A stretch of 64,000 nt of DNA from Streptomyces chartreusis NRRL 3882 (GCF_900236475.1 NZ_LT963352.1:7597001-7661000), one strand, 5' to 3'; numbered from the stretch's first letter, positions 40,735 through 50,039 are shown. Program-made: numbers and translations. Notes: generated by a model not told the origin, from the sequence alone.

Positions 40735-43727
40735 GGCTCCACCGGCTGACGGTCACCGCCTTCGGTCCCTTCGGGGGCACCCAGAGCGTCGACTTCGACG
40801 AGCTGTCGGCGGCCGGACTGTTCCTGCTCCACGGGCCGACCGGCGCGGGCAAGACCTCCGTCCTCGACGCCGTCTGCTACGCCCTGTACGGCTCGGTGCC
40901 GGGCGCCCGGCAGGGCGGCGGACAGGGTGCGACCCTGCGCAGCGACCACGCCGCGCCGGGGACCCGCACGGAGGTCACCCTCGAACTCACCGTGGCCGGA
41001 CGCCGCCTGGAGGTCACCCGGCAGCCGCCCTGGGAACGCCCCAAGAAACGCGGCACCGGCACAACCCTCGACAAGGCCCAGACCTGGCTGCGCGAGTACG
41101 ACACCACGGCCTCGGCCTGGAAGGACCTCAGCCGCTCCCACCAGGAGATCGGCGAGGAGATCACCCAGCTGCTCGGCATGAGCCGGGAGCAGTTCTGCCA
41201 GGTCGTGCTGTTGCCGCAGGGCGACTTCGCACGGTTCCTGCGCGCCGACGCCGAAGCCCGCGGCAAGCTGCTGGGCCGCCTGTTCGACACCCGCCGCTTC
41301 GCCGACGTCGAGAAGCGCCTCGCCGAGCGCCGCCGCGCCACCGAGGCCCAGGTCCGCGACGGGGACGCCGCGCTGCTGGCCGACGCCCACCGCATGCAAC
41401 AGGCCGCGGGCGACGCCATGCCGCTGCCGGACCTGGCCCCCGGCGAACCAGGACTCGCCGAGGCCGTGCTGGGCGCCGCCGCCGTCGCCCGCAGCACCGC
41501 CCGCGAACAGCTCGCCGTCGCCGAGTGCACGCTCGCCGCCGCCGAGTCCGCGCAGGCCGCCGCAGGCCGCGCCCTGGACGACGTACGCGAACTCGCCCGG
41601 CTGCAGCGTCGGTTCACCGACGCACGCGAGAAGGCGGCGCGTCTGGAGCAGGGCGCCGAGGCGTACCGGGAGGCGCAGGCGCTCATGGAACGGGCCCGCA
41701 AGGCCGAGGCGGTCGCGCCCGCCCTGGACCTGCGGGAGACCGCCGAGGCCGAACACCGGCGGGCGGCCGCCGCCGAGGCACGCGCGCGTGCCCTGCTGCC
41801 CGAGACCTTCGCCGACGCCGGCGCGGCCGGGCTCGCCGCAGCCGCCCGCCGGGCCGCCGAGGAACTGGGCGGACTGGACTCGGCCCGCCGCGCCGAGCGG
41901 CGGCTGGCCGAACTCCTCGACGAACGCGCCGGCCTGGACCGCCAGGAGCGCGCCGACACCGACGTCCTTCAGGAGGCGGAGGCCTGGCTCGACGGCTGGG
42001 AGGAGACCCGCACCGCTCTCCAGGCCCGCATCGACGCCGCGCAGCGGGCAGCCGCCCTCGCCGAACAGCTCGCCGTACGCCGCGAGCCCGCACGGCAGCG
42101 GCTGAAGGCGGCCCGGCTGCGCGACCAGCTCGCCGAGGACACGAACCGGGCCGTCGAGCAGGTCCGCACCGCGCAGGAGGAGGCGCTGCGCGCCAAGCGG
42201 CACTGGCTCGACCTCAAGGAACAGCGCCTGACCGGCATCGCCGCCGAACTGGCCGCGAACCTCACCGACGGCGAGCCCTGCGCCGTCTGCGGTGCCACCG
42301 AACACCCCGCCCCCGCCCGCAAGGTCGCCGGGCACGTCGACCGCGAAGCCGAAGAACAAGCCCTGGCCGCCTACCAGCACGCCGACGAACAGCGCGCCGA
42401 GAACGAGCGGAACCTCGGCGTCGTCCGGGAGGCCCTTGCCGCCGCCACCGCCGAGGCCGGTGACACCCCCACCGGGCAACTGACCCGCGAAGCCGATGAG
42501 TTGGAGGAGCAGTACGAGCAGGCCCGCCGGGGCGCCGCCGAGCTGCACACCGCGCAGGAGCGGCTGCGGCAGGCCGGGCACGAGCACGAGCGGCGCGTCG
42601 CCGCCCGGCAGGAGGCCGCCGTGCGCAGCGCCGCCCGGGTCGGCCACCGGGAACGGCTGGAGAGCGAACGCGCCGCCCTGGAGGAGGAGCTGAACCGGGC
42701 GAGGGGCGCCTTGGACAGCGTCGCCGCCCGGGCCGCAGAACTGGAGCGCCGGGCCGCGCTGCTCACGGACGCCGCCGACGCCGCCCGCGCCGCCGAGGAC
42801 ACCGCCCAGCGGCTCAAGGACGCCGACGCCCGCCTCGCCGACGCCGCCTTCCGCGCCGGCTTCGACACCCCGCGGGACGCGGCCGCCGCCCTCCTCGACG
42901 ACACCGCCCACCGCGAACTGCAACGCCGCCTGGACGCCTGGCAGCACGAGGAGGCCGCCGTACGGGCCGTCCTCGCCGAGGCCGACACCGCGGCCGCCGC
43001 CCAGCAGGAGCCCGCAGACCTCACGTCGGCGCAGCTCGCCGCCGACGCCGCGGCACGCCGGCTGCGCGAGGCCGCCTCGGCACACGACGCCGCCGTCCGG
43101 CGCTGCGCCGAACTCGACCGGCTCTCCGCCCGGGCGACCGCCTCCGTCCGCCGGCTGGCTCCGCTGCGCGAGGAGTACGACCGGGTCGCCCGCATGGCCG
43201 GTCTCACCGCCGGCACCTCGGCGGACAACGAACGCCGGATGCGCCTGGAGTCGTACGTGCTCGCGGCCCGCCTGGAACAGGTCGCCGCCGCCGCGACCGT
43301 ACGGCTGCGGCGCATGTCGTCCGGCCGCTACACCCTCGTCCACTCCGACGACCGCACCGGACGCGGCCGCAGCGGACTCGGACTGCACGTCGTCGACGCC
43401 TGGACCGGCCGCGAGCGGGACACGGCGACGCTGTCGGGCGGCGAGACGTTCTTCGCCTCGCTCGCCCTCGCCCTCGGCCTCGCGGACGTCGTCACGGACG
43501 AGGCGGGCGGGGTGCGCCTCGACACCCTCTTCATCGACGAGGGCTTCGGCAGTCTCGACGACCAGACCCTCGACGAGGTCCTCGACGTCCTCGACTCCCT
43601 GCGCGAACGCGACCGCAGCGTCGGCATCGTCAGCCACGTCCCCGACCTGCGGCGGCGGATCCACGCCCAACTGGAGGTCGTCAAGGGCAGGTCCGGCTCG
43701 GTGCTGCGGCAGCGCGGCGTGGGCTGA
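40731..43727 (+). CDS. sbcC: exonuclease SbcC (Rad50-like ATPase subunit)
   Basis: A 998-aa SMC-like ATPase, the partner of SbcD. GPTGAGKTSVLDA (35-47) is Walker A. Ala/Glu/Arg-rich coiled coils flank the zinc hook CAVC (about residues 515-518). TLSGGETFFASLALALGL and LFIDEGFGSLDDQTL near the C-terminus are the signature and Walker B. The length is normal for the family. GTG 40731 overlaps the sbcD stop. Confidence 0.95.
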   Translation: MRLHRLTVTAFGPFGGTQSVDFDELSAAGLFLLHGPTGAGKTSVLDAVCYALYGSVPGARQGGGQGATLRSDHAAPGTRTEVTLELTVAGRRLEVTRQPPWERPKKRGTGTTLDKAQTWLREYDTTASAWKDLSRSHQEIGEEITQLLGMSREQFCQVVLLPQGDFARFLRADAEARGKLLGRLFDTRRFADVEKRLAERRRATEAQVRDGDAALLADAHRMQQAAGDAMPLPDLAPGEPGLAEAVLGAAAVARSTAREQLAVAECTLAAAESAQAAAGRALDDVRELARLQRRFTDAREKAARLEQGAEAYREAQALMERARKAEAVAPALDLRETAEAEHRRAAAAEARARALLPETFADAGAAGLAAAARRAAEELGGLDSARRAERRLAELLDERAGLDRQERADTDVLQEAEAWLDGWEETRTALQARIDAAQRAAALAEQLAVRREPARQRLKAARLRDQLAEDTNRAVEQVRTAQEEALRAKRHWLDLKEQRLTGIAAELAANLTDGEPCAVCGATEHPAPARKVAGHVDREAEEQALAAYQHADEQRAENERNLGVVREALAAATAEAGDTPTGQLTREADELEEQYEQARRGAAELHTAQERLRQAGHEHERRVAARQEAAVRSAARVGHRERLESERAALEEELNRARGALDSVAARAAELERRAALLTDAADAARAAEDTAQRLKDADARLADAAFRAGFDTPRDAAAALLDDTAHRELQRRLDAWQHEEAAVRAVLAEADTAAAAQQEPADLTSAQLAADAAARRLREAASAHDAAVRRCAELDRLSARATASVRRLAPLREEYDRVARMAGLTAGTSADNERRMRLESYVLAARLEQVAAAATVRLRRMSSGRYTLVHSDDRTGRGRSGLGLHVVDAWTGRERDTATLSGGETFFASLALALGLADVVTDEAGGVRLDTLFIDEGFGSLDDQTLDEVLDVLDSLRERDRSVGIVSHVPDLRRRIHAQLEVVKGRSGSVLRQRGVG

Positions 43728-43785
43728 GGCCGACCCACTGACCCCCGAAACTTTGCGGGGAGTTGACCCTGTAGGTTCTTGCGCC

Positions 43786-44304
43786 ATGGTGCGATACGCG
43801 GAGCCGGGCGTCGTGGAATGGGTGGAGTCGGGCGGCGGGCCGTTGATAGCGGTGCCGGAGACGGTTCTGCCGTTCTGGGCGGGGGCCGACGGCGAGGAGA
43901 CGGCGTCGGACTACGACCGGGCCTGTGAGGTGGACGGGCACGTCGGGCTGCTGCCGGTCGGCGACTGCACGGCGCTGGTTCTGGGGGACGAGCCGGCCTC
44001 GACGGCGTATCTGCCCGACCAGGGGATGTTCGTCCGGTGGTGCGCGGGGAATTCCGAGGACGAGTTGCTGGCGAGCGTGCCGCTGGCTGTCGACACGGCG
44101 GAGTGGGAGCCGGAGGTTCTCTGGGACGTGCCCGGGGCCGTGCTGCTCTTTGATGCTGCGTGGCCCGGGGCGCAGCCTTCGGGGAGCGAGCGGGTTCGGG
44201 TGGTTCTGGAGCCGGGGCGCTACGCGGTTCGGGCGGCTCGGGTGCAGCCGGGGCCTGAAACGTGGCTGGGCTTGGTTCAGTTGCGGTTGCTGGCGCCTAG
44301 GTGA
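43786..44304 (+). CDS. Imm21-like immunity protein (tentative)
   Basis: A 172-aa acidic, Trp- and Val-rich soluble protein. It has WVESGGGPLIAVPETVLPFW at the N-terminus, then SDYDRACEVDGHVGLLPVGD and a PDQGMFVRW block. From memory this resembles the Imm21 family of polymorphic-toxin immunity proteins, common as orphans in Streptomyces. No toxin gene is adjacent. Codon use is less GC-biased than its neighbours (several GTT, GCT and TTG codons). TAGGTT eight bases before ATG suggests a leaderless start. Confidence 0.55.
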   Translation: MVRYAEPGVVEWVESGGGPLIAVPETVLPFWAGADGEETASDYDRACEVDGHVGLLPVGDCTALVLGDEPASTAYLPDQGMFVRWCAGNSEDELLASVPLAVDTAEWEPEVLWDVPGAVLLFDAAWPGAQPSGSERVRVVLEPGRYAVRAARVQPGPETWLGLVQLRLLAPR

Positions 44305-44342
44305 CCGTGGGGTCTTCGCTGTTCGGCGTGTGCGGGTTGGCT

Positions 44343-44381
44343 GTGGCTGGTCGCGCGGTTCCCCGCGCCCCTGGAGGGGCG
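44343..44381 (+). repeat. dispersed Streptomyces intergenic repeat, copy 2
   Basis: This copy has the same core as 1456-1484 with one change (GTCGCGCGGTTCCCCGCGCC). It continues into CCCCTGGAGGGGCG, which forms a small hairpin (CCCCT/AGGGG). It follows the Imm21-like stop and may terminate transcription. Confidence 0.7.
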
Positions 44382-44424
44382 ATATTCGCGTGCGTCGGTC
44401 ATCAGGTCCGGCCACGATGATCGT

Positions 44425-45270
44425 GTGCCTCGTTTTCCTCATCCCAGTCCCGAAGAACTGCGCCGTGACCCTCTGCCCCTGCGGGGGCGTACTGCCCTGG
44501 TGACCGGGGCCAGTCGGCGTGGGGGCATCGGGCATGCCGTTGCCCGGCGTCTTGCCGCCTACGGAGCCAGTGTCTATCTGCATCACCATGTGCCGCACGA
44601 CGCCGGCCAGCCCTGGGGCGCCGATCGTCCCGAGGACGTTGTCGCGTCCGTGCGGGAGGCGCTCGGGGACCCGGAGGGACGGGTCGTCGCCGGGCCCGGT
44701 GATCTGGGCGATCCCGCCGTGGCCGGTGAACTCGTCGGCAGGGCCGCCGAGGCGCTCGGCGGGCGGCTCGACATCCTCGTCGCCAACCACGCGCAGAACG
44801 GGTTCGACGGCTCCCTGGACGAGATCGACACGGCGATGCTGGACCGGCACTGGGTGGTCGACACCCGCTCCGTGATCCTGCTGATCCAGGCCTATGCGCG
44901 GCTGCGGTCCGCCCTGCCGCCGCGCAGCCCGGGCGGACGCGTGATGATGATGACCTCCGGCCAGGACATCGCGGGCGGCATGCCAGGGGAGCTCGCCTAC
45001 GCTCTCCAGAAGGGTGCCCTCGCCTCCGTCACCCGCTCCCTTGCGACGGCGCTCGCCGACCACGCGGTCACCGTGAACACCGTCAACCCGGGCCCTGTCG
45101 ACACGGACTACATGACCGGCGAGGACTACGAGGCCGTCGCGGAGCGCTTCCCCGCCGGGCGGTGGGGTATGCCCGACGACCCGGCCCGCCTCATCGCTTG
45201 GCTCGCCACGGACGAGGCTGAGTGGGTCACCGGGCAGGTCATCGACTCCGAGGGGGGCTTTCGCCGCTGA
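44425..45270 (+). CDS. SDR family oxidoreductase
   Basis: A 281-aa SDR. TGASRRGGIG (about 27-36) is the cofactor loop with an insertion typical of the 3-oxoacyl-ACP-reductase-like subgroup. LVANHAQNG replaces NNAG, MMMTSGQD provides the Ser, and AYALQKGAL the Y-x3-K. It ends with the normal SEGG block. The substrate is unknown. GTG 44425 is preceded by CACGAT six bases up, consistent with a leaderless mRNA. Confidence 0.85.
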   Translation: MPRFPHPSPEELRRDPLPLRGRTALVTGASRRGGIGHAVARRLAAYGASVYLHHHVPHDAGQPWGADRPEDVVASVREALGDPEGRVVAGPGDLGDPAVAGELVGRAAEALGGRLDILVANHAQNGFDGSLDEIDTAMLDRHWVVDTRSVILLIQAYARLRSALPPRSPGGRVMMMTSGQDIAGGMPGELAYALQKGALASVTRSLATALADHAVTVNTVNPGPVDTDYMTGEDYEAVAERFPAGRWGMPDDPARLIAWLATDEAEWVTGQVIDSEGGFRR

Positions 45271-45289
45271 ACTCCCTCGGGGGCCTGAT

Positions 45290-46981
45290 CTACAGCACGG
45301 AGAGTTCGTCGACCAGGTCGTCCAGACCCAGGGACCCCTGCGAAAGCGCCGCCATGTGCCAGGCCTTCGGGTCGAAGGTGTCACCACGGCGGGCGCGGGC
45401 CTTCTCGCGGCCCAGCAGCCAGGCCCGCTCGCCGAGCTTGTAACCGATGGCCTGGCCCGGCATGGACAGGTAGCGGGTCAGCTCGCTCTCCACGAAGTCC
45501 GCGGGCCGGCTGCTGTGCGAGCCGAAGAACTCCTGCGCCAGCTCGGGCGTCCAGCGCTCGCCCGGGTGGAAGGGGGAGTCGTCCGGGATCGTCAGCTCCA
45601 GGTGCATGCCGATGTCGATGATGACGCGCACGGCGCGCATCATCTGCGCGTCCAGGTAACCGAGCCGGCGCTCCGGGTCCGTCAGGAAGCCCAGTTCGTC
45701 CATCAGCCGCTCGGCGTACAGGGCCCAGCCCTCGGCGTTGGCGCTCACCATGCCGACACTCGCCTGGTAGCGCGAGAGGTCCTCCGCCACGTGCTTCCAC
45801 TGGGCCAGCTGGAGATGGTGGCCCGGCACACCCTCGTGGTACCAGGTCGACACCAGGTCGTAAACGGGGAAGCTGGTCTCGCCCATGGTCGGCAGCCAGG
45901 TGCAGCCCGGGCGGGTGAAGTCGTCCGACGGCGGCGTGTAGTACGGGGCCGCGGCACTCCCCGGAGGAGCGATGCGCGACTCCACCCGGCGCACCCGCTC
46001 GGCCAGGTCGAAGTGGGTGCCGTCGAGCGCGTCCATCGCCTCGTCCATCAGGGACTGCAGCCAGTCGCGGACCTCGTCGACGCCCTCGATGCGCGTGCCG
46101 TGCTCGTCCAGGTGCGCCAGCGCCACCCACGGCGTGGCGGCACCGGGAAGGATCTTCTCGGCCTCCGCCTTCATCTCTCCGAGGAGGCGGTGGTACTCGG
46201 ACCAGCCGTACGCGTACGCCTCGTCCAGGTCGAGGTCCGTGCCGTTGTAGTAGCGCACCCAGCGCGCGTACCGCTCCCGGCCCACCACGTCCGGCGCGCC
46301 CTCGATCGCCGGTGCGTACACGTCCCGCATCCAGTCGCGCAGCCGTACGACCGCCTCGGTGGCCGAGCGGGCCGCTGTGTCCAGCTCGGAACGCAGCGCC
46401 TCGGGGCCGGCGGCCGCGAAGGTATCGAACCAGCCACGGCCCTCGCCGTCGGCGTCCGCCCACTCGCCGAGCTGCTCCACGAACGTGGCCGTGGCACGCG
46501 GCCCGCCGTACAGCTTCCGCTCCAGGCCGAGCGCCAGGGACTCCCGGTACCCCTCCAGCGCGGCGGGGACCGCATTCAGCCGCTCGGCGATCGCCGTCCA
46601 GTCCTCCTCCGACTGCGCCGGCGTCACGGTGAACACCTGCCGCACCGCGTGCGGGAGGGAGCTCAGATTGCTGACGGACCGCAGGCTCTCGTCGGCCTCG
46701 TGCACGGCGAGTTCCGCGATGAGCCGCTCGCGCAGCAGTCGCCCGCAGCGGCGCTCGACGTCACTGTCCGCGCCGGGCTGCCGCTCCGCCTCGTCCAGCC
46801 GGGCCAGTGTCCGGCGCGCCAGCTCGGCGAGCGCCTCCTGGCCCGCGGGCGAGGTGTCGGGCAGCCTGCTCGAACTCTCCCGCACGCCGAGGAACGTGCC
46901 GGTGATCGGGTCGAGGGCGATGAGCTCGTCGACGTACGCGTCGGCGACCTCACGGGGCAGCGGGCTCTTGATCTCAGACAT
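45290..46981 (-). CDS. DUF885 family protein (putative metallopeptidase-like)
   Basis: A 563-aa, mainly alpha-helical soluble protein of the DUF885 family. YHEGVPGHHLQLAQW near residue 380 is the HE-x5-H-type presumed zinc site, and NAEGWALYAERLMDELG supplies the downstream acidic residue. Relatives are annotated as putative carboxypeptidases; the substrate is unproven. ATG 46981 has AGGA upstream, with an alternative ATG at 46990. It is 32 nt after an Lrp-type gene on the same strand. Confidence 0.85.
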   Translation of the reverse strand: MSEIKSPLPREVADAYVDELIALDPITGTFLGVRESSSRLPDTSPAGQEALAELARRTLARLDEAERQPGADSDVERRCGRLLRERLIAELAVHEADESLRSVSNLSSLPHAVRQVFTVTPAQSEEDWTAIAERLNAVPAALEGYRESLALGLERKLYGGPRATATFVEQLGEWADADGEGRGWFDTFAAAGPEALRSELDTAARSATEAVVRLRDWMRDVYAPAIEGAPDVVGRERYARWVRYYNGTDLDLDEAYAYGWSEYHRLLGEMKAEAEKILPGAATPWVALAHLDEHGTRIEGVDEVRDWLQSLMDEAMDALDGTHFDLAERVRRVESRIAPPGSAAAPYYTPPSDDFTRPGCTWLPTMGETSFPVYDLVSTWYHEGVPGHHLQLAQWKHVAEDLSRYQASVGMVSANAEGWALYAERLMDELGFLTDPERRLGYLDAQMMRAVRVIIDIGMHLELTIPDDSPFHPGERWTPELAQEFFGSHSSRPADFVESELTRYLSMPGQAIGYKLGERAWLLGREKARARRGDTFDPKAWHMAALSQGSLGLDDLVDELSVL

Positions 46982-47013
46982 GCGGACCATCCTGGTACGC
47001 GGAACAGCGCACG

Positions 47014-47505
47014 TCATCCGGATTGAGCCGAGGGCGAAGGCGGCAGCAGCGGCCCGCACTCCCACTGCTGGAAGATCAGCCGGGTCTCCACCCGCGCCAC
47101 CTCGCGCCGCGAGGTGAACTCGTCCAGCACGAGCCGCTGAAGGTCCGACATGTCGGCGACCGCGACATGGACGAGGTAGTCGTCCGGTCCGGTCAGGTGG
47201 AAGACCGTCCGTGACTCCGGAAGGGCGCGGATCCGCTCCACGAACGGCCCCACCAGTTCCCGCCGGTGCGGCCTGACCTGCACCGACAGCAGAGCCTCCA
47301 GTCCTCGCCCCAGCTTGGCCGGATCCAGCTCCAGCCGGTGCCCGAGGATCACGCCCGAACGGCGCAGCCGGGTCACCCGGTCCAGACAGGTCGACGGCGC
47401 CACCCCGACCTGCGCGGCGAGATCCCGGTACGTCGTCCGGGCGTCGTTCTGCAGCAACCGCAGCAGGTGGAGATCCACCGGGTCCAGTACGACAGATTCG
47501 GCCAT
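47014..47505 (-). CDS. Lrp/AsnC family transcriptional regulator
   Basis: A 163-aa regulator. LDPVDLHLLRLLQNDARTTYRDLAAQVGVAPSTCLDRVTRLRRSGVI-type spacing marks the HTH (residues about 8-55), and a RAM effector domain (SVQVRPHRRELVGPF, TGPDDYLVHVAVAD) follows. It would sense an amino acid. ATG 47505 is preceded by TACGTT exactly six bases up (leaderless). It is divergent from a Cys/Met-metabolism PLP enzyme, its likely target. Confidence 0.9.
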   Translation of the reverse strand: MAESVVLDPVDLHLLRLLQNDARTTYRDLAAQVGVAPSTCLDRVTRLRRSGVILGHRLELDPAKLGRGLEALLSVQVRPHRRELVGPFVERIRALPESRTVFHLTGPDDYLVHVAVADMSDLQRLVLDEFTSRREVARVETRLIFQQWECGPLLPPSPSAQSG

Positions 47506-47564
47506 CGGCCGAACGTAACACGGGATTTCCACCCCTGAGCCCGGCCGGTGTTCACCCTGTCGTC

Positions 47565-48776
47565 ATGGACACAGCGAGCATGGGCGCCCACGACGACGTA
47601 CGCACCGCACCGAGAGCACTCGCCACCGAGGCCGTCCACGCCGGGCGGGACGACCTCGCCCGGCAGGGGCTGCACGCCCCGCCGATCGACCTGTCCACCA
47701 CCTACCCGTCCTACGACAGCCGTGGCGAGGCGGCCCGGATCGACGCGTTCGCCGCCACCGGCGCGGACCCGGACGGCCCGCCCGTCTACGGGCGGCTGGG
47801 CAACCCGACCGTCGCCCGTTTCGAGACCGCACTGGCCCGACTGGAGGGCACCGAGGCGGCGGTCGCGTTCGCCAGCGGCATGGCCGCCCTGAGCGCCGTC
47901 CTGCTCGTCCGCGCCTCCATGGGGCTGCGGCACGTGGTGGCCGTACGTCCCCTCTACGGATGCAGCGACCATCTGCTGACCGCCGGGCTGCTGGGTTCGG
48001 AGGTGACCTGGACCGACCCGGCGGGAATCGCGGAATCACTGCGCCCGGACACCGGCCTGGTGATCGTGGAGTCCCCGGCCAACCCCACGCTGGCCGAGGT
48101 CGACCTCCGGGCCGTCGCGCACGCCTGCGGCTCGGTGCCGCTGCTCGTGGACAACACGTTCGCCACACCGGTGCTCCAGCGGCCCGCCGAACAGGGCGCA
48201 CGGCTGGTGCTGCACAGCGCCACCAAGTACCTCGGCGGGCACGGGGACGTCCTGGCGGGCGTGGTCGCCTGCGACGAGGAGCTCGCGGGACGACTGCGGC
48301 AGGTCCGCTTCGCCACCGGCGGCGTCCTGCATCCGCTCGCCGGCTATCTGCTGCTGCGCGGGCTGTCCACCCTCCCGGTCCGGGTACGGGCCGCCTCCGC
48401 CAACGCCGCCGAACTCGCCCACCGCCTCGCCGCCGACCCGCGGGTGGCCCGCGTGCACTACCCGCGCATCGGCGGCGCGATGGTCTCCTTCGAGATTCAC
48501 GGCGACCCCCACGAGGTCATCGCCGGTGTCCGCCTCATCACCCCGGCGGTGAGCCTCGGCAGCGTGGACACCCTGATCCAGCACCCGGCGTCCATCAGCC
48601 ACCGCATCGTGGACGCCGACGACCGCCGGGGGGCGGGGGTGAGCGACCGTCTGCTACGCATGTCGGTGGGCTTGGAGGACATAGAGGACCTGTGGTCCGA
48701 TCTCGACCAGGCGCTGAGCTTCAGGGGCGCGGGGAACTGCGCGACAAGCCACGACGAACCCGCAGCCACCGTCTGA
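47565..48776 (+). CDS. PLP-dependent Cys/Met metabolism enzyme (cystathionine gamma-synthase/lyase type)
   Basis: A 403-aa fold-type I PLP enzyme. YGRLGNPT (75-82), FASGMAALSAVL, VDNTFATPVLQ and SATKYLGGHGD with the PLP lysine K221 are family hallmarks. It may act in transsulfuration or methionine gamma-lyase-type degradation; sequence alone does not decide. ATG 47565 faces the Lrp gene. The last 18 residues (RGAGNCATSHDEPAATV) are encoded by an inverted copy of the dispersed intergenic repeat, so the C-terminus appears to have been extended through it. Confidence 0.88.
   Translation: MDTASMGAHDDVRTAPRALATEAVHAGRDDLARQGLHAPPIDLSTTYPSYDSRGEAARIDAFAATGADPDGPPVYGRLGNPTVARFETALARLEGTEAAVAFASGMAALSAVLLVRASMGLRHVVAVRPLYGCSDHLLTAGLLGSEVTWTDPAGIAESLRPDTGLVIVESPANPTLAEVDLRAVAHACGSVPLLVDNTFATPVLQRPAEQGARLVLHSATKYLGGHGDVLAGVVACDEELAGRLRQVRFATGGVLHPLAGYLLLRGLSTLPVRVRAASANAAELAHRLAADPRVARVHYPRIGGAMVSFEIHGDPHEVIAGVRLITPAVSLGSVDTLIQHPASISHRIVDADDRRGAGVSDRLLRMSVGLEDIEDLWSDLDQALSFRGAGNCATSHDEPAATV
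48723..48750 (-). repeat. dispersed intergenic repeat, copy 3, inside a coding region
   Basis: Read on the minus strand this is GTCGCGCAGTTCCCCGCGCC plus flanks, as at 1456-1484. It lies within the 3' end of the PLP enzyme gene and encodes part of its C-terminal tail. Confidence 0.75.
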
Positions 48777-48785
48777 TCACGGCTC

Positions 48786-50039
48786 CTACGGCGCCGAGGT
48801 GCTCCCCACCTCACCCGCACCCGTCGAAACGGTCTCACCCAGCCGCGCGGTGATCACCAGGGTCCCCTCCTCGACCTGATAGTCGAGGGGGAGGCCCAGC
48901 CCCCGCATCGCCGCGACCATCCCCGTATTGGACGTCTGCGTCACGGCATACACACTCCGGCAACCCGCCTCCGCGGCCATCGCCACCAGCCGCCCCAGCA
49001 ACTCCCCGCCGATACCCCGCCGCTGCCACGCATCCTCGACGATCAACGCGACCTCCGTCTCGTCCCCGTCCCACAGCAGATGCCCTAGCCCGACGAGCCG
49101 CCCGGAGGCCGTCTGCACGGCGAGGGTCCGGCCGTAGCGCGGACTGAGCAGGTGGCTGAGATAGCGGTCGGCGTCACCGACCGGCCCGTGGTAGCGCAGC
49201 TTGAGGGTGCGGTCCGAGCACCGCTCGTGCATCGCCCTGGCCGCCTCCAGATCACGGGTGTCGGCCCGGCGCACGGTGATGTCACTGCCCTCGGCCAGGG
49301 TGAGCACGTCCCGGCCGCGCGGGACGCGCGGCCCGAGCCGGGCGTCCAGTTCCACCAGGGCCCGGGCCCGGGCGAACTCGGTCGGGGTGAAGGGCAGATA
49401 CGGCCGCTCCACGGTGATCACTCCGCCCTCCGGGGCGCGCAGGCGCATCACCGTGTCGTCGAGTGCTCCCTCCACCGGGACACCGGCGGGCGCCCGGTCG
49501 CCGCCGACCGGTGCGGGACGGGACCGGATCGTGCACCGGCCCAGCAACTGGCGCAGCGCGAGGGGCAGTTCCGCGGCGTCCAGAGCGGTCCGGGCGGCGA
49601 GTCCGAGGACCCGGGTCGGCGCGTCCACCAGGTCGTGGGCGTCGGCCCGCTCGATCCAGGTGTCGGTGCCGCCGGCCGTCCGCACCGCCGTGGCGATCCC
49701 GGCGGCCGGCAGTTCGCCCGGGGCGCGCAGCAGGAACTCGTCCACCGTGCCCTCGGCCAGCGGATGCGTCTGGAGGCTGAGGATGTCGACCCGGTGCTCG
49801 GCGAGGGCCGTGCACAGGGCCGCCAGCGATCCCGGTTCGTCCTTCACCGTGGTCCGCATCCGCCACAGCGTGTTCGCCCCCGGCACCGGCTCCGGTGCCG
49901 GGGACCCGGTATCGCCCGCCGGCGGCGCGTGTTCGTGGCGTCGTGTTCGCCAGGTGTGGACCGCCGCCGTGACCCGCTGCCACGCGTTGGCGGGGCGGCA
50001 GTCGTTCAGGTGCGTCACATCAGTCACTTTTCGCGTCAT
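48786..50039 (-). CDS. ACT-GNAT acetyltransferase (amino-acid-regulated Pat type)
   Basis: A 417-aa protein. An N-terminal ACT-like domain (residues about 58-130; MRTTVKDEPGSLAALCTALAEHRVDILSLQ) is joined to a C-terminal GNAT domain (about 255-400) with EDAWQRRGIGGELLGRLVAMA as the acetyl-CoA loop. This architecture is known in actinobacterial lysine acetyltransferases that are stimulated or inhibited by amino acids and modify acyl-CoA synthetases. The ACT ligand here is not readable. The convergent PLP enzyme fits an amino acid theme. Confidence 0.85.
   Translation of the reverse strand: MTRKVTDVTHLNDCRPANAWQRVTAAVHTWRTRRHEHAPPAGDTGSPAPEPVPGANTLWRMRTTVKDEPGSLAALCTALAEHRVDILSLQTHPLAEGTVDEFLLRAPGELPAAGIATAVRTAGGTDTWIERADAHDLVDAPTRVLGLAARTALDAAELPLALRQLLGRCTIRSRPAPVGGDRAPAGVPVEGALDDTVMRLRAPEGGVITVERPYLPFTPTEFARARALVELDARLGPRVPRGRDVLTLAEGSDITVRRADTRDLEAARAMHERCSDRTLKLRYHGPVGDADRYLSHLLSPRYGRTLAVQTASGRLVGLGHLLWDGDETEVALIVEDAWQRRGIGGELLGRLVAMAAEAGCRSVYAVTQTSNTGMVAAMRGLGLPLDYQVEEGTLVITARLGETVSTGAGEVGSTSAP

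Noticed and set aside
40067..42463. Large plus-strand Arg/Pro-rich frames within sbcDC
   Set aside because: They are GC-driven alternative frames of sbcD and sbcC with no recognisable domain.
40272..43787. 1171-aa minus-strand frame opposite sbcC
   Set aside because: It is an antisense shadow rich in Gly/Val/Leu; the plus strand has Walker A, zinc hook and Walker B motifs in order.
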